The notes beneath the pieces were generated by a model, which saw only the letters and a list, made by a program, of their open reading frames with translations, was not told the origin of the DNA and searched no databases. A stretch of 64,000 nt of DNA from Mya arenaria (taxonomy: Eukaryota > Mollusca > Bivalvia > Myida > Myidae). How positions within the stretch are numbered: position 1 is the first letter of the stretch; each line of letters starts with the position of its first letter. Shown in pieces: positions 46,890-59,783 of the stretch. Made by a program: the position numbers and the translations under genes. The stretch is from assembly GCF_026914265.1 (NCBI RefSeq), contig NC_069136.1:14653856-14717855 (forward strand). Reading direction: 5' to 3'.

Positions 46890-48110
46890 CTGAACTTACA
46901 AAATAGTGACCTCCACCTACTAATTGTGGTCCGCGTATCCACAAAATAGTACTAGCACCCACTGGCCGATGCCCTAGTAGACGCATGAGACGTACCTGTC
47001 CTGAATTGAACATAATGTGACATCCACGATGACTTTATGCCCTAGTGGGTTCATAAAAGGAACAAACAGAGCAAATTCAGCTGTTCATATAGTGCCATCC
47101 GCATACAAATTGTCACCCTAGTACGCACAAAATATGAACATGATATTCGTGAACTGATTGTTTATGACCTCCGCCTACTGGGCATCACCCTGTTACGCAC
47201 ATGCTAGCGTTAAATGCAATAAGAATTAATATGAACCAACTGGTCTAAGGCCGGACATACATTGACATCCAGGTACTGGTTGATGGGCAGACAACTGATA
47301 GAGACAAATTTGTTTCAAAATGGGTCTATTGTGACGTCCGCCATTCCTCGTCGCACTATTATGCACATAATTGAGTCAAACGGTAACATATATTGACAAT
47401 CTGTCAACTGGTTGTCATCAAAGTAAGCACATAATAAGAACCTACCGTACATGAACTTAATTTTATTGACCTCCGGCTGTTGTCCAAGTTAACACATATA
47501 ACACATATAAGGATATAACAGTCATGAATTCAAGTTATGACCTCCACGTACTGGTTTTTGTCCTATTAAACAAATGATATCCATTTGCTATTGGTTTTGG
47601 CCCTGGTAGTCTCATGATACCGACATACTAAGTATGAGCCAAAAACAGAGTGATATCAGCCTACTGACATCGCCTACTATTTATCTGCCTTGTCGGCACA
47701 TAATAGGGATCTACTGAGCCATATCGGAACACATGGTGACCTCCACCAACTGGTTGTAATCCTACCAGCTGCATTGTAGGGACAAACTAGACATACTGTA
47801 ATCATATAGTGAACTGCGCCTACTGCTTGTCGCCATAGTAGGCGAAAGAAAACGACATACTAGTCCTGTCTAAAATAAGTGACCTCCGCCTACTGGTTGT
47901 TGCACTAACTGGCACAAAATAGGAAAATACTTCGATTAAAGAAACCAAAAAGCTGAGACTTTCGCCAACCGGTTTTCATCTTCGTAGACGCAAAATAGCG
48001 ACCGAATAGACATGATAGTGATCGCCCCTACTGTTTTTTCAATAGAAAGCAAATAATAGGGACGGACTATTTCGAGACTATAAGGCAAATTATAGAAAGA
48101 TCATAGACGT
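46890..48110. repeat. Diffuse 70-73-bp repeat
   Basis: A loose consensus recurs: GTGACCTCCGCCTACTGGTT, GTCGCCCTAGTAGGCACATA, ATAGGGACATACTAG, CCTGAACTGAACATA. Copies differ strongly in sequence and length. The same repeat is scattered at about 41460-41600, 43320-43760, 44980-45240 and through the left third of each 3.4-kb unit (48700-49640 and equivalents). Confidence 0.75.
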
Positions 48111-48688
48111 GAAACCGAACCGAACTGGACATAGTTAGTTTTGCCTACATTTCGTTGCACTTGTAAGCACTAAAAACGATATACGAGCTGCACACATACT
48201 TCTGCATAAAACATTTCAACATAACTTTTTTGGTTTAGTATAGCATGACACGTACTACTGTTACTGACCACAGATTTTCTGAGACCTTAACAATATTTTT
48301 AGGCTAAATATTCATGTCATGTCTAGGAAGTTAAATATCAGATATACCTTTATGTCCAGTTATATAAAAATGCATTTACACAGCATTAGAACAATGAATT
48401 TACAACGACAAAAATATAAAACACAATAAAATAAGAAATGCGATAACATTACATGTAAAAACTCGTATGCAAAACTATATTCTTTTTGAACACAAAACTT
48501 ACTTTCGGAAAACAGAAGATTTGACCATCTGGTAACATCATTTCATGTCTTTCAAAAGTTGCAACAATATTACCAAAAGATCGGATTTGTTTATAATATA
48601 TTTTAGACATTATACAAAAATCACATAAATAACCAGCCTATGCTGAACACAAAATGATCTCCCTACTGGTTGATACCCGAGATGGCAT

Positions 48689-51600
48689 ATATCTTAAACC
48701 GCAGCATACTACTTGTCGCCCGAGTAGGAACATAATAGCGGCATTCTATCCCTGAATAGAAGACCAGAAGACCTCAGCCAACTAGTTGTCGAAATTTTGG
48801 GATCATAAAAGGGACATTTCAGTCTTGGGACAAAACATGTAGGAGTCTTTACCTGAAAAATCATTCCCTGAGCCTGAGGAGAGTATATAATGACCTCATA
48901 CTTCTGATTGTTGCCATAGTTTACTCATTATAGAGAGTTACTAGACGTGAACTGGGCATAAAGTGACATCAAACTACTGGTTATCGCACTAATAGACACA
49001 TAATTGTGACGTACTTGACCTAAAGTGAATATGCAGTAACCTCCGCATGTCCTAGTGCCCTAGTGGGCATAAATAAGGTCATCATTCAAGCTCAAACATT
49101 AGCAGGCCATACTGCTTAATACGCAAGTATCTTTATCATTGGAATATACTGGGCCTGAGTAAGCGTATAATAGCTTGCACGTACCGATTGTCGCCCTCAT
49201 GTGCACATTTAGTGAATCAGCCTACTAGTAGTCTCTCTGTTCGGCACAAATAAAGACATACCAGACCTGATTTGATCGCATAAATATTGACCGCCGCCTA
49301 CTGGTTGTCGCCCAGGTAGGGATTCAATAAGGACATATTATGAGTCCTGAACTGAACAAAGAATGATATCCGCCTAATTTTACCGTTCTAGAAGACACAG
49401 TATATGGATATACTTGGCTTGAACTAAACAAATTGTTGAGAAGAAATATAGTTGGAACATACTAGGTTGAACTGATTATACAGTGTCATCCTGGTTATGC
49501 CTGACGCCCTTGCATATGCATAAAAGAGACTTACTAGTCCTAAACTGAATGTATAGTGACTTCCGGTATGACCTTGGACCATAGCTTATACTCATTCGGA
49601 GCTCCTCGGCCATTTTTTATCCTAATTTACACATATAAGTGAAATACTAGACATGAACTGACAAATACAACCTTTGGGTAACATCGTTGCGACCTTTGGG
49701 AGACATTGAAAATTTTCACCAGAAGGTCATTTCTTCTTCTCGCTAATAGTCAATGCGCGTTTAATAATAATAATATATTATTGTTAACGTATTTTTATGT
49801 AACATGTTTTATTATCCCAGTTGTTATTTGATAAATATATTTGAGTTTTGTTTTGTTTTTGAACCAACGTTCTGATGAAGTGGCTACACGCGTTTTGATT
49901 CGGACGGAGAATTGATTTTTGCTTTTTTTAATTTGCTAGATATCACACCTTATTAATTCTTTACTTAGGACTTTTAAATAAGGCATCGTTTATTGTTACA
50001 AACAAATATGAATAGCATGGTACTTCAAATTAAATTTCTTTGACGCGTACCAAATAAGACGTTTTCAAATACATATACAATCGAAATCCGTTGTCTCGAT
50101 ATATCAGGGACTGGCCATAATACTTCAAACCTCGCGAATATTGAGCCAAGCGATATTGCGTATTGTATGTGTATATTTATACGTTAAAGAAAGACTTGTT
50201 AACCTCGTTTGTTGTTTGTTACGTTATCTTCTAAAGACTAATTATTACCGTGTGCATATCGTACAGTTCACAATATGACAAATTTGATCATATGAAATAA
50301 TTTGATTTTTTTAAAAATTTATTTACGCAATAAAATTATATAAACCCATCCATAGAAAACATAAACAACTAATCTTGATACTAAGTTAGTAGGAATACGT
50401 GTGAATAGCTTAGGTTGTACCGAGTCCTCTCAAGATTGCTCAACATTTGACAGTTGTATTAATTCTTCCATTTGGAGAAACCTTCAGCGCAATAATTTTA
50501 TCTGAAGACGCCTGATTAAAACACAATCAGATTTATACCTGTACTGACATTACTATTAAAACGCACATTAGATGAGTCTGGACATACATAAATGTGACAT
50601 AATGCAAATGTTACGAAAGTTGAATTGGAGATGTTAATCCAACGTGTTTATGATCAATGCGTACTTTGTTGGTTTCAAAATGTTAATAATAGTAAAAAGC
50701 TAGAAACGTATGTACTTATGAAAATAAGTGTTGTATGTGAGCCCAATCTTAACTATATTAATATAATCAAACATAGAATAGCATGTATCAATCTATTAAA
50801 CTAACACAGTGGGCGATTTGTTAAACACTAAATCCTCGTGCACGTTCTTATCAATGAGATATTTATGTCAAATTTGTTCTTATACATGTATTCAACAATA
50901 TTCAAACCCTATATTTTCATCAGGCATGTTATTTACAAACTTAGATAATTGTGTAAATGGAAAAGTTAATGATAACTTAGATTTATCTGGTTCATTTTTA
51001 GATATTTAACAACATAATTTTCTTATGATTAATATTTACATTTGTGTTTGTATATACATTACTTGTTCACCGTCTTTAAATTGTATTATGTATAATAGCA
51101 ATGACATTTTTATGTTTATGCTAATAAAACTTAAACTTGACTCTGACATACTTTTAACGTCTGTATTCGTACCAGCTAAGACAGAAATTAAAGTGAAAGC
51201 ATGTTTGCTCAAACTGTTAAACCATTTAAATATGATAATGATTATAATACCAATCAAGCAAAATTAATCGATCAGCGCCTCGGCTTAGCCAAGCGAACAA
51301 ATCAAGGTGTGAAAACTGACATCGAGTAATACAAACAAAACAAAATGTTTACTGTTTACTAGAGACCGCAAAATGACATCGAGCGTTGAGAAATATTTAA
51401 CCTCAAAATACCAAGCTAACCGATCGAATTTAATATGAACATATTGAAAAAAACAAACACTTTAAACCTTGTTCGAGCCAACGAGGATATCGAACCTTGC
51501 GATACCAAGACACCGAGTTTCGACTGTAATCGAATATGAATTCATTTGCATCAGTGGCCAATCTGCCGAGATGAAAACCTATCATATTTATCATTTCGTC

Positions 51601-51709
51601 ACTTCAAATTGCACTTAAGTTTGGGTCGCAATTTTTACACCTTACTTAATATATTGTTTAACGCTATGCGTCTAGAATTTTATATTCACTCGCGTTACCA
51701 CGCGCCAAG
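48689..51709. repeat. 3.4-kb tandem unit, copy 1 (most diverged)
   Basis: Matches copies 2-4 weakly up to about 49150 and almost exactly afterwards. It lacks about 50 bp near 48865 and all of the foldback element except its left end (49591-49619 is followed directly by the right-flank sequence TCCTAATTTACAC). A short plus-strand frame at 50809-51009 (MGDLLNTKSSCTF) and one at 51025-51267 recur in other copies. Confidence 0.9.
51085..51190 (+). pseudogene. Possible LINE endonuclease trace carried inside the 3.4-kb unit
   Basis: NSNDIFMFMLIKLKLDSDIL then LTSVFVPAK resembles the strand before the YxPP motif of LINE endonucleases (acid-x-I, hydrophobic strand, D-x-LL-x-x-VYxPP). It recurs at 54480-54590 and, shortened, at 61370-61450. 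It is a short match, so a chance resemblance cannot be excluded. Confidence 0.3.
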
Positions 51710-54700
51710 AAGGCAAGTATCTTAAACCATAGTTTATTGGTTGTCGCCAGAGTAGGAACATAATAGCGACATTCTATGCCTGAATAGAAGACAGGGAGAC
51801 CTCAGCCAACTGGTTGTCGAAATTTTGGAATCATAAAAAGACATTTTCAGTCTTGAACAAAACTTGTACGAGTCTTTACCTTAAAAAACCTTGATAAACA
51901 GTGGTCTTCACCATGTCACGGCGCCGTATTAAAACACCCTGAGTCTGAGCAGAGAATATAATGACCTCATACTTCTGAGTATTGCCATAGTTTACTCATT
52001 ATAGGTAGTAACTAGACGTGAACTGGGCATAAAGTGACCTCAGACTACTTGTTTTCGCACTAGTAGAAACATAATTGAGACGTCCTTGACCTAAAGTGAT
52101 TATGCAGTGACCTCCGCATGCCCTAGCGGGCATTAATAAGGTCATCAACCAGGCTCAAATGTCGCAGGCCATCCTTATAATTGGAACATACTGGGCCTGA
52201 GTAAACGTATAATAGCTTGCACGTACCGATTGTCGCCCTCATGTGCACATTTAGTGAATCAGCCTACTGGTAGTCTCTCTATTCGGCACAAATAAAGACA
52301 TACCAGACCTGATTTGATCGCATAAATATTGACCGCCGCCTACTGGTTGTCGCCCAGGTAGGGATTCAATAAGGACATATTATGAGTCCTGAACTGAACA
52401 AAGAATGATATCCGCCTAATTTTACCGTTCTAGAAGACACAGTATATGGATATACTTGGCTTGAACTAAACAAATTGTTGAGAAGAAATATAGTTGGAAC
52501 ATACTAGGTTGAACTGATCATACAGTGTCATCCTGGTTATGCCTGACGCCCTTGCATATGCATAAAAGAGACTTACTAGTCCTAAACTGAATGTAAAGTG
52601 ACTTCCGGCATGACCTTGGACCATAGCTTATGCTCATTCGGAGCTCCTCGGCCATTTTTTTCAAAAACAACCTCGGATGTATTTGGACGGTTTACATACT
52701 AAAAAAGAGGTACGTTTACGTCCGCTGCAAGTAGATCGCGTAGTGATTTTATTTAGAAGTTAAACTTTATGACTTTACTCTTGGAAATCTTAATTATGTT
52801 TGCAATAATATACTTCAATGACAATCAGTTTAAACTTAGATCAGTAAACACAATTCTAAAACACTACATTTCTAAATGATTTAATTAAAAAAACCGAACT
52901 ACTTTAACTGATGTACCGAAAACATCCGAGGTTGTTTTCAATAAAAATGGCCGAGGAGTTCCGAATGAGCTTATACAAAGCTTAATCTGAACAAATGGTG
53001 ACCGCCGCCTACTGGCTGTTGTCCTAGTTTACACATATAAGGGAAAAACTAGACATGAACTGACACATACAACCTTTGGGTAACATCGTTGCGACCTTTG
53101 GGAGACATTGAAAATTTTCACCAGAAGGTCATTTCTTCTTCTCGCTAATAGTCAATGCGCGTTTAATAATAATAATATATTATTGTTAACGTATTTTTAT
53201 GTAACATGTTTTATTATCCCAGTTGTTATTTGATAAATATATTTGAGTTTTGTTTTGTTTTTGAACCAACGTTCTGATGAAGTGGCTACACGCGTTTTGA
53301 TTCGGACGGAGAATTGATTTTTGCTTTTTTTAATTTGCTAGATATCACACCTTATTAATTCTTTACTTAGGACTTTTATATAAGGCATCGTTTATTGTTA
53401 CAAACAAATATGAATAGCATGGTACTTCAAATTAAATTTCTTTGACGCGTACCAAATAAGACGTTTTCAAATACATATACAATCGAAATCCGTTGTCTCG
53501 ATATATCAGGGACTGGCCATAATACTTCAAACCTCGCGAATATTGAGCCAAGCGATATTGCGTATTGTATGTGTATATTTATACGTTAAAGAAAGACTTG
53601 TTAACCTCGTTTGTTGTTTGCTACGTTATCTCCTAAAGACTAATTATTACCGTGTGCATATCGTACAGTTCACAATATGACAACTTTGATCATTTGAAAT
53701 AATTTGATTTTTTTTTAAATTATTTACGCAATAAAATTATATAAACCCATCCATAGAAAACATAAACAACTAATCTTGATACTAAGTTAGTAGGAATACG
53801 TGTGAATAGCTTAGGTTGTACCGAGTCCTCTCAAGATTGCTCAACATTTGACAGTTGTATTAATTTTCCATTTGGAGAAACCTTCAGCGCAATAATTTTA
53901 TCTGAAGACGCCTGATTAAAACACAATCAGATTTATACCTGTACTGACATTACTGTTAAAACGCATATAAGATGAGTTTGGACATACATAAATGTGACAT
54001 AATGCAAATGTTACGAAAGTTGAATTGGAGATGTTAATCCAACGTGTTTATGATCAATGCGTACTTTGTTGGTTTCAAAATGTTAATAATAGTAAAAAGC
54101 TAGAAACGTATGTACTTATGAAAATAAGTGTTGTATGTGAGCCCAATCTTAACTATATTAATATAATCAAACATAGAATAGCATGTATCAATCTATTAAA
54201 CTAACACAGTGGGCGATTTGTTAAACACGAAATCCTCGTGCACGTTCTTATTAATGAGATATTTATGTCAAATTTGTTCTTATACATGTATTCAACAATA
54301 TTCAAACCCTAATTTTCATCAGGCATGTTATTTACAAACTTAGATAATTGTGTAAATGGAAAAGTTCATGATAACTTAGATTTATCTGGTTCATTTTTTA
54401 GATATTTAAAACATAATTTTCTTATGATTAATATTTACATTTGTGTTTGTATATACATTACTTGTTCACCGTCTTTAGATTGTATTATGTATAATAGCAA
54501 TGACATTTTTATGTTTATGCTAATAAAACTTAAACTTGACTCTGACATACTTTTAACGTCTGTATTCGTACCAGCTAAAGACAGAAATTAAAGTGAAAGC
54601 ATGTTTGCTCAAACTGTTAAACCATTTAAATATGATAATGATTATAATACCAATCAAGCAAAATTAATCGATCAGCGCCTCGGCTTAGCCATGCGAACAA

Positions 54701-55111
54701 ATCAAGGTGTGAAAACTGACATCGAGTAATAAAAACAAAACAAAATGTTTACTGTTTACTAGAGACCGCAAAATGACATCGAGCGTTGAGAAATATTTAA
54801 CCTCAAAATACCAAGCTAACCGATCGAATTTTATATGAACATATTGAAAAAAACAAACACTTTAAACCTTGTTCGAGCCAACGAGGATATCGAACCTTGC
54901 GATACCGAGACACCGAGTTTCGACTGTAATCGAATATGAATTCATTGGCATCAGTGGCCGATCTGCCGAGATGAAAACCTATCATATTTATCATTTTGTC
55001 ACTTCCGATTGCACTTAAGTTTGGGTCGCAATTTTTACACCTTACTTAATATATTGTTTAACGCTATGCGTCTAGAATATTTTATATTCACTCGCGTTAC
55101 CACGCGCCAAG
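51710..55111. repeat. 3.4-kb tandem unit, copy 2 (complete, 3402 bp)
   Basis: Begins AGGCAAGTATCTTAAACCAT and ends at CACGCGCCAAGA before the next copy. Contains the loose 70-73-bp repeats (left third), a foldback element (52632-52970), the inverted CCCAAAGGT motif (53070-53125), an AT-rich middle part, and a right part with GATATCGA/CGAGTTTCGA short repeats. Confidence 0.93.
52632..52970. mobile_element. 339-bp foldback element inside copy 2
   Basis: Inverted ends of about 50 bp: left GCTCATTCGGAGCTCCTCGG, CCATTTTTTTC, AACAACCTCGGATGT; right ACATCCGAGGTTGTT, AAAAATGGCCGAGGAGTTCC, GAATGAGC. No coding capacity. The same element is at 58020-58360 in copy 4. Confidence 0.85.
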
Positions 55112-57088
55112 AAGGCAAGTATCTTAAACCATAGTATATTGGTTGTCGCCAGAGTAGGAACATAATAGCGACATTCTATGCCTGAATAGAAGACAGGGAG
55201 ACCTCAGCCAACTGGTTGTCGAAATTTTGGAATCATAAAAAGACATTTTCAGTCTTGAACAAAACTTGTACGAGTCTTTACCTTAAAAAACCTTGATAAA
55301 CAGTGGTCTTCACCATGTCACGGCGCCGTATTAAAACACCCTGAGTCTGAGCAGAGAATATAATGACCTCATACTTCTGAGTATTGCCATAGTTTACTCA
55401 TTATAGGTAGTAACTAGACGTGAACTGGGCATAAAGTGACCTCAGACTACTTGTTTTCGCACTAGTAGAAACATAATTGAGACGTCCTTGACCTAAAGTG
55501 ATTATGCAGTGACCTCCGCATGACCTAGTGCCCTAGCGGGCATTAATAAGGTCATCAACCAGGCTCAAATGTCGCAGGCCATCTTTATTATTGGAACATA
55601 CTGGGCCTGAGTAAACGTATAATAGCTTGCACGTACCGATTAACGCCCTCATGTGCACATTTAGTGAATCAGCCTACTGGTAGTCTCTCTGTTTGGCACA
55701 AATAAAGACATACCAGACCTGATTTGATCGCATAAATATTGACCGCCGCCTACTGGTTGTCGCCCAGGTAGGGATTCAAATAGGACATATTATGATCCTG
55801 AACTGAACAAAGAATGATATCCGCCTAATTTTACCGTTCTAGAAGACACAGTATATGGATATACTTGGCTTGAACTAAACAAATTGTTGAGAAGAAATAT
55901 AGTTGGAACATACTAGGTTGAACTGATTATACAGTGTCATCCTGGTTATGCCTGACGCCCTTGCATATGCATAAAAGAGACTTACTAGTCCTAAACTGAA
56001 TGTATAGTGACTTTATGACTTTACTCTTGGAAATCTTAATTATGTTTGCAATTATATACTTCAATGACAATCAGTTTAAACTTAGATCAGTAAACACAAT
56101 TCTAAAACACTACATTTCTAAAATGATTTAATTAAAAAAATACGAACTACTTTAACTGATGTACCGACAAACATCCGAGGTTGTTTTCAATAAAAATGGC
56201 CGAGGAGTTCCGAATGAGCTTATACTAAGCTTAATCTGAACAAATGGTGACCGCCGCCTACTGGTTGTTGTCCTAATTTACACATATAAGGGAAATACTA
56301 GACATGAACTGACACATACAACCTTTGGGTAACATCGTTGCGACCTTTGGGAGACATTGAAAATTTTCACCAGAAGGTCATTTCTTCTTCTCGCTAATAG
56401 ACAATGCGCGTTTAATAATAATATATTATTGTTAACGTATTTTTATGTAACATGTTTTATTATCCCAGTTGTTATTTGATAAATGTATTTGAGTTTTGTT
56501 TTGTTTTTGAACCAGCGTTCTGATGAAGTGGCTACACGCGTTTTGATTCGGACGGAGAATTGATTTTTGCTTTTTTTAATTTGCTAGATATCACACCTTA
56601 TTAATTCTTTACTTAGGACTTTTATATAAGGCATCGTTTATTGTTACAAACAAATATGAATAGCATGGTACTTCAAATTAAATTTCTTTGACGCGTACCA
56701 AATAAGACGTTTTCAAATACATATACAATCGAAATCCGTTGTCTCGATATATCAGGGACTGGCCATAATACTTCGAGCCTCGCGAATACCAAGCTAACCG
56801 ATCGAATTTTATATGAACATATTGAAAAAAACAAACACTTTAAACCTTGGTCGAGCCAACGAGGATATCGAACCTTGCGATACCGAGACACCGAGTTTCG
56901 ACTGTAATCGAATATGAATTCATTGGCATCAGTGGCCAATCTGCCGAGATGAAAACCTATCATATTTATCATTTTGTCACTTCCGATTGCACTTAAGTTT
57001 GGGTCGCAATTTTTACACCTTACTTAATATATTGTTTAACGCTATGCGTCTAGAATTTTTATATTCACTCGCGTTACCACGCGCCAAG
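55112..57088. repeat. 3.4-kb tandem unit, copy 3 (two internal deletions, 1977 bp)
   Basis: Lacks the left half of the foldback element (junction near 56011, GTGACTTTATGAC) and lacks about 1.26 kb of the middle part: CTCGCGAATACCAAGC near 56785 joins sequences that in copy 2 lie at about 53540 and 54803. AATA is shared at both original break points. Confidence 0.92.
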
Positions 57089-58019
57089 AAGGCAAGTATC
57101 TTAAACCATAGCATATTGGTTGTCGCCAGAGTAGGAACATAATAGCGACATTCTATGCCTGAATAGAAGACAGGGAGACCTCAGCCAACTGGTTGTCGAA
57201 ATTTTGGAATCATAAAAAGACATTTTCAGTCTTGAACAAAACTTGTACGAGTCTTTACCTTAAAAAACCTTGATAAACAGTGGTCTTCACCATGTCACGG
57301 CGCCGTATTAAAACACCCTGAGTCTGAGCAGAGAATATAATGACCTCATACTTCTGAGTATTGCCATAGTTTACTCATTATAGGGAGTAACTAGACGTGA
57401 ACTGGGCATAAAGTGACCTCAGACTACTTGTTTTCGCACTAGTAGAAACATAATTGAGACGTCCTTGACCTAAAGTGATTATGCAGTGACCTCCGCATGA
57501 CCTAGTGCCCTAGCGGGCATTAATAAGGTCATCAACCAGGCTCAAATGTCGCAGGTCATCTTTATTATTGGAACATACTGGGCCTGAGTAAACGTATAAT
57601 AGCTTGCACGTACCGATTAACGCCCTCATGTGCACATTTAGTGAATCAGCCTACTGGTAGTCTCTCTGTTTGGCACAAATAAAGACATACCAGACCTGAT
57701 TTGATCGCATAAATATTGACCGCCGCCTACTGGTTGTCGCCCAGGTAGGGATTCAATAAGGACATATTATGAGTCCTGAACTGAACAAAGAATGATATCC
57801 GCCTAATTTTACCGTTCTAGAAGACACAGTATATGGATATACTTGGCTTGAACTAAACAAATTGTTGAGAAGAAATATAGTTGGAACATACTAGGTTGAA
57901 CTGATCATACAGTGTCATCCTGGTTATGCCTGACGCCCTTGCATATGCATAAAAGAGACTTACTAGTCCTAAACTGAATGTATAGTGACTTCCGGCATGA
58001 CCTTGGACCATAGCTTATA

Positions 58020-58360
58020 CTCATTCGGAGCTCCTCGGCCATTTTTTTCAAAAACAACCTCGGATGTATTTGGACGGTTTACATACTAAAAAAGAGGTAC
58101 GTTTACGTCCGCTGCAAGTAGATCGCGTAGTGATTTTATTTAGTAGTTAAACTTTATGACTTTACTCATGGAAATCTTAATTACGTTTGCAATAATATAC
58201 TTCAATGACAATCAGTTTAAACTTAGATCAGTAAACACAATTCTAAAACACTACATTTCTAAAATGATTTAATTAAAAAAATACGAACTACTTTAACTGA
58301 TGTACCGACAAACATCCGAGGTTGTTTTCAATAAAAATGGCCGAGGAGTTCCGAATGAGC
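58020..58360. mobile_element. 341-bp foldback element inside copy 4
   Basis: Same element as at 52632-52970, with CTCATTCGGAGCTCCTCGGC at the left and GAGGAGTTCCGAATGAG at the right. It occupies the same place in the unit, so it was there before the unit was duplicated. Confidence 0.85.
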
Positions 58361-59783
58361 TTATACTAAGCTTAATCTGAACAAATGGCGACCGCCGCCT
58401 ACTGGCTGTTATCCTAATTTACACATATAAGGGAAATACTAGACATGAACTGACAAATACAACCTTTGGGTAACATCGTTGCGACCTTAGGGAGACATTG
58501 AAAATTTTCACCAGAAGGTCATTTCTTCTTCTCGCTAATAGTCAATGCGCGTTTAATAATATATATTATTGTTAACGTATTTTTATGTAACATGTTTTAT
58601 TATCCCAGTTGTTATTTGATAAATATATTGAGTTTTGTTTTGTTTTTGAACCAACGTTCTGATGAAGTGGCTACACGCGTTTTGATTCGGACGGAGAATT
58701 GATTTTTGCTTTTTTTAATTTGCTAGATATCACACCTTATTAATTCTTTACTTAGGACTTTTATATAAGGCATCGTTTATTGTTACAAGCAAATATGAAT
58801 AGCATGGTACTTCAAATTAAATTTCTTTGACGCGTACCAAATAAGACGTTTTCAAATACATATACAATCGAAATCCGTTGTCTCGATATATCAGGGACTG
58901 GCCATAATACATCGAGCCTCGCGAATATTGAGCCAAGCGATATTGCGTATTGTATGTGTATATTTATACGTTAAAGAAAGACTTGTTAACCTCGTTTGTT
59001 GTTTGCTACGTTATCTCCTAAAGACTAATTATTACCGTGTGCATATCGTACAGTTCACAATATGACAAATTTGATCATATGAAATAATTTGATTTTTTTA
59101 AATTTATTTACGCAATAAAATTATATAAACCCATCCATAGAAAACATAAACAACTAATCTTGATACTAAGTTAGTAGGAATACGTGTGAATAGCTTAGGT
59201 TGTACCGAGTCCTCTCAAGATTGCTCAACATTTGACAGTTGTATTAATTCTTCCATTTGGAGAAACCTTCAGCGCAATAATTTTATCTGAAGACGCCTGA
59301 TCAAAACACAATCAGATTTATACCTGTACTGGCATTTCCATTAAAACGCACAATAGATGAGTTTGGACATACATAAATGTGACATAATGCAAATGTTACG
59401 AAAGTTGAATTGGTGATGTTAATCCAACGTGTTTATGATCAATGCATACTTGGTTGATTTCAAGATGTTAACAATAGTAAAAAGCTAGAAACGTATGTAC
59501 TTATGAAAATAAGTGTTGTATGTGACCCAATCTTAACTATATTTATATAATCAAACATAAAATAGCATGTATCAATCTATTAAACTAACACAGTGGGCGA
59601 TTTGTTAAACACGAAATCCTCGTGCACGTTCTTATCAATGAGATATTTATGTCAAATTTGTTCTTATACATGTATTCAACAATATTCAACCCCTATATTT
59701 TCATCAGGCATGTTATTTACAAACTTAAATTATTATTGTGTAAATGGAAAAGTTAATGATAACTTGTATTATATATAATAGCA

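Larger units (their letters stand above)
39866..48688. repeat. Five diverged direct copies of a 1.7-2.0-kb segment
   Basis: Shared blocks recur in order: TACCTTCAGGCCTGGCTGATG with CAGCCAGGACAATG (39890, 41745); TGCTGTGCGTTCATAC with GACAGAAAAAAGGTACATAC (40145, 42335; worn at 43880); TTCTACGATCATC with GATGACCGTGATA (40330, 42513, 44220); GCAGAGGTAAAATATTCATG with GGCAATTAAAAAGGC (40650, 40916, 44510; worn at 42810, 46490, 48300); and the CCCAAAGGT motif (41085, 43030, 44693, 46715, 48550). The last marker is spaced 1951, 1655, 2023 and 1839 bp. Blocks 40880-41050 and 44490-44650 are almost identical, so some copies were homogenised recently. No frame is conserved across copies. Confidence 0.8.

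Noticed and set aside
47880..49640. A tyrosine-rich or membrane protein gene suggested by short frames in the 70-73-bp repeat region.
   Set aside because: Frames are short, not shared between repeat copies, and indels between copies are not multiples of three.
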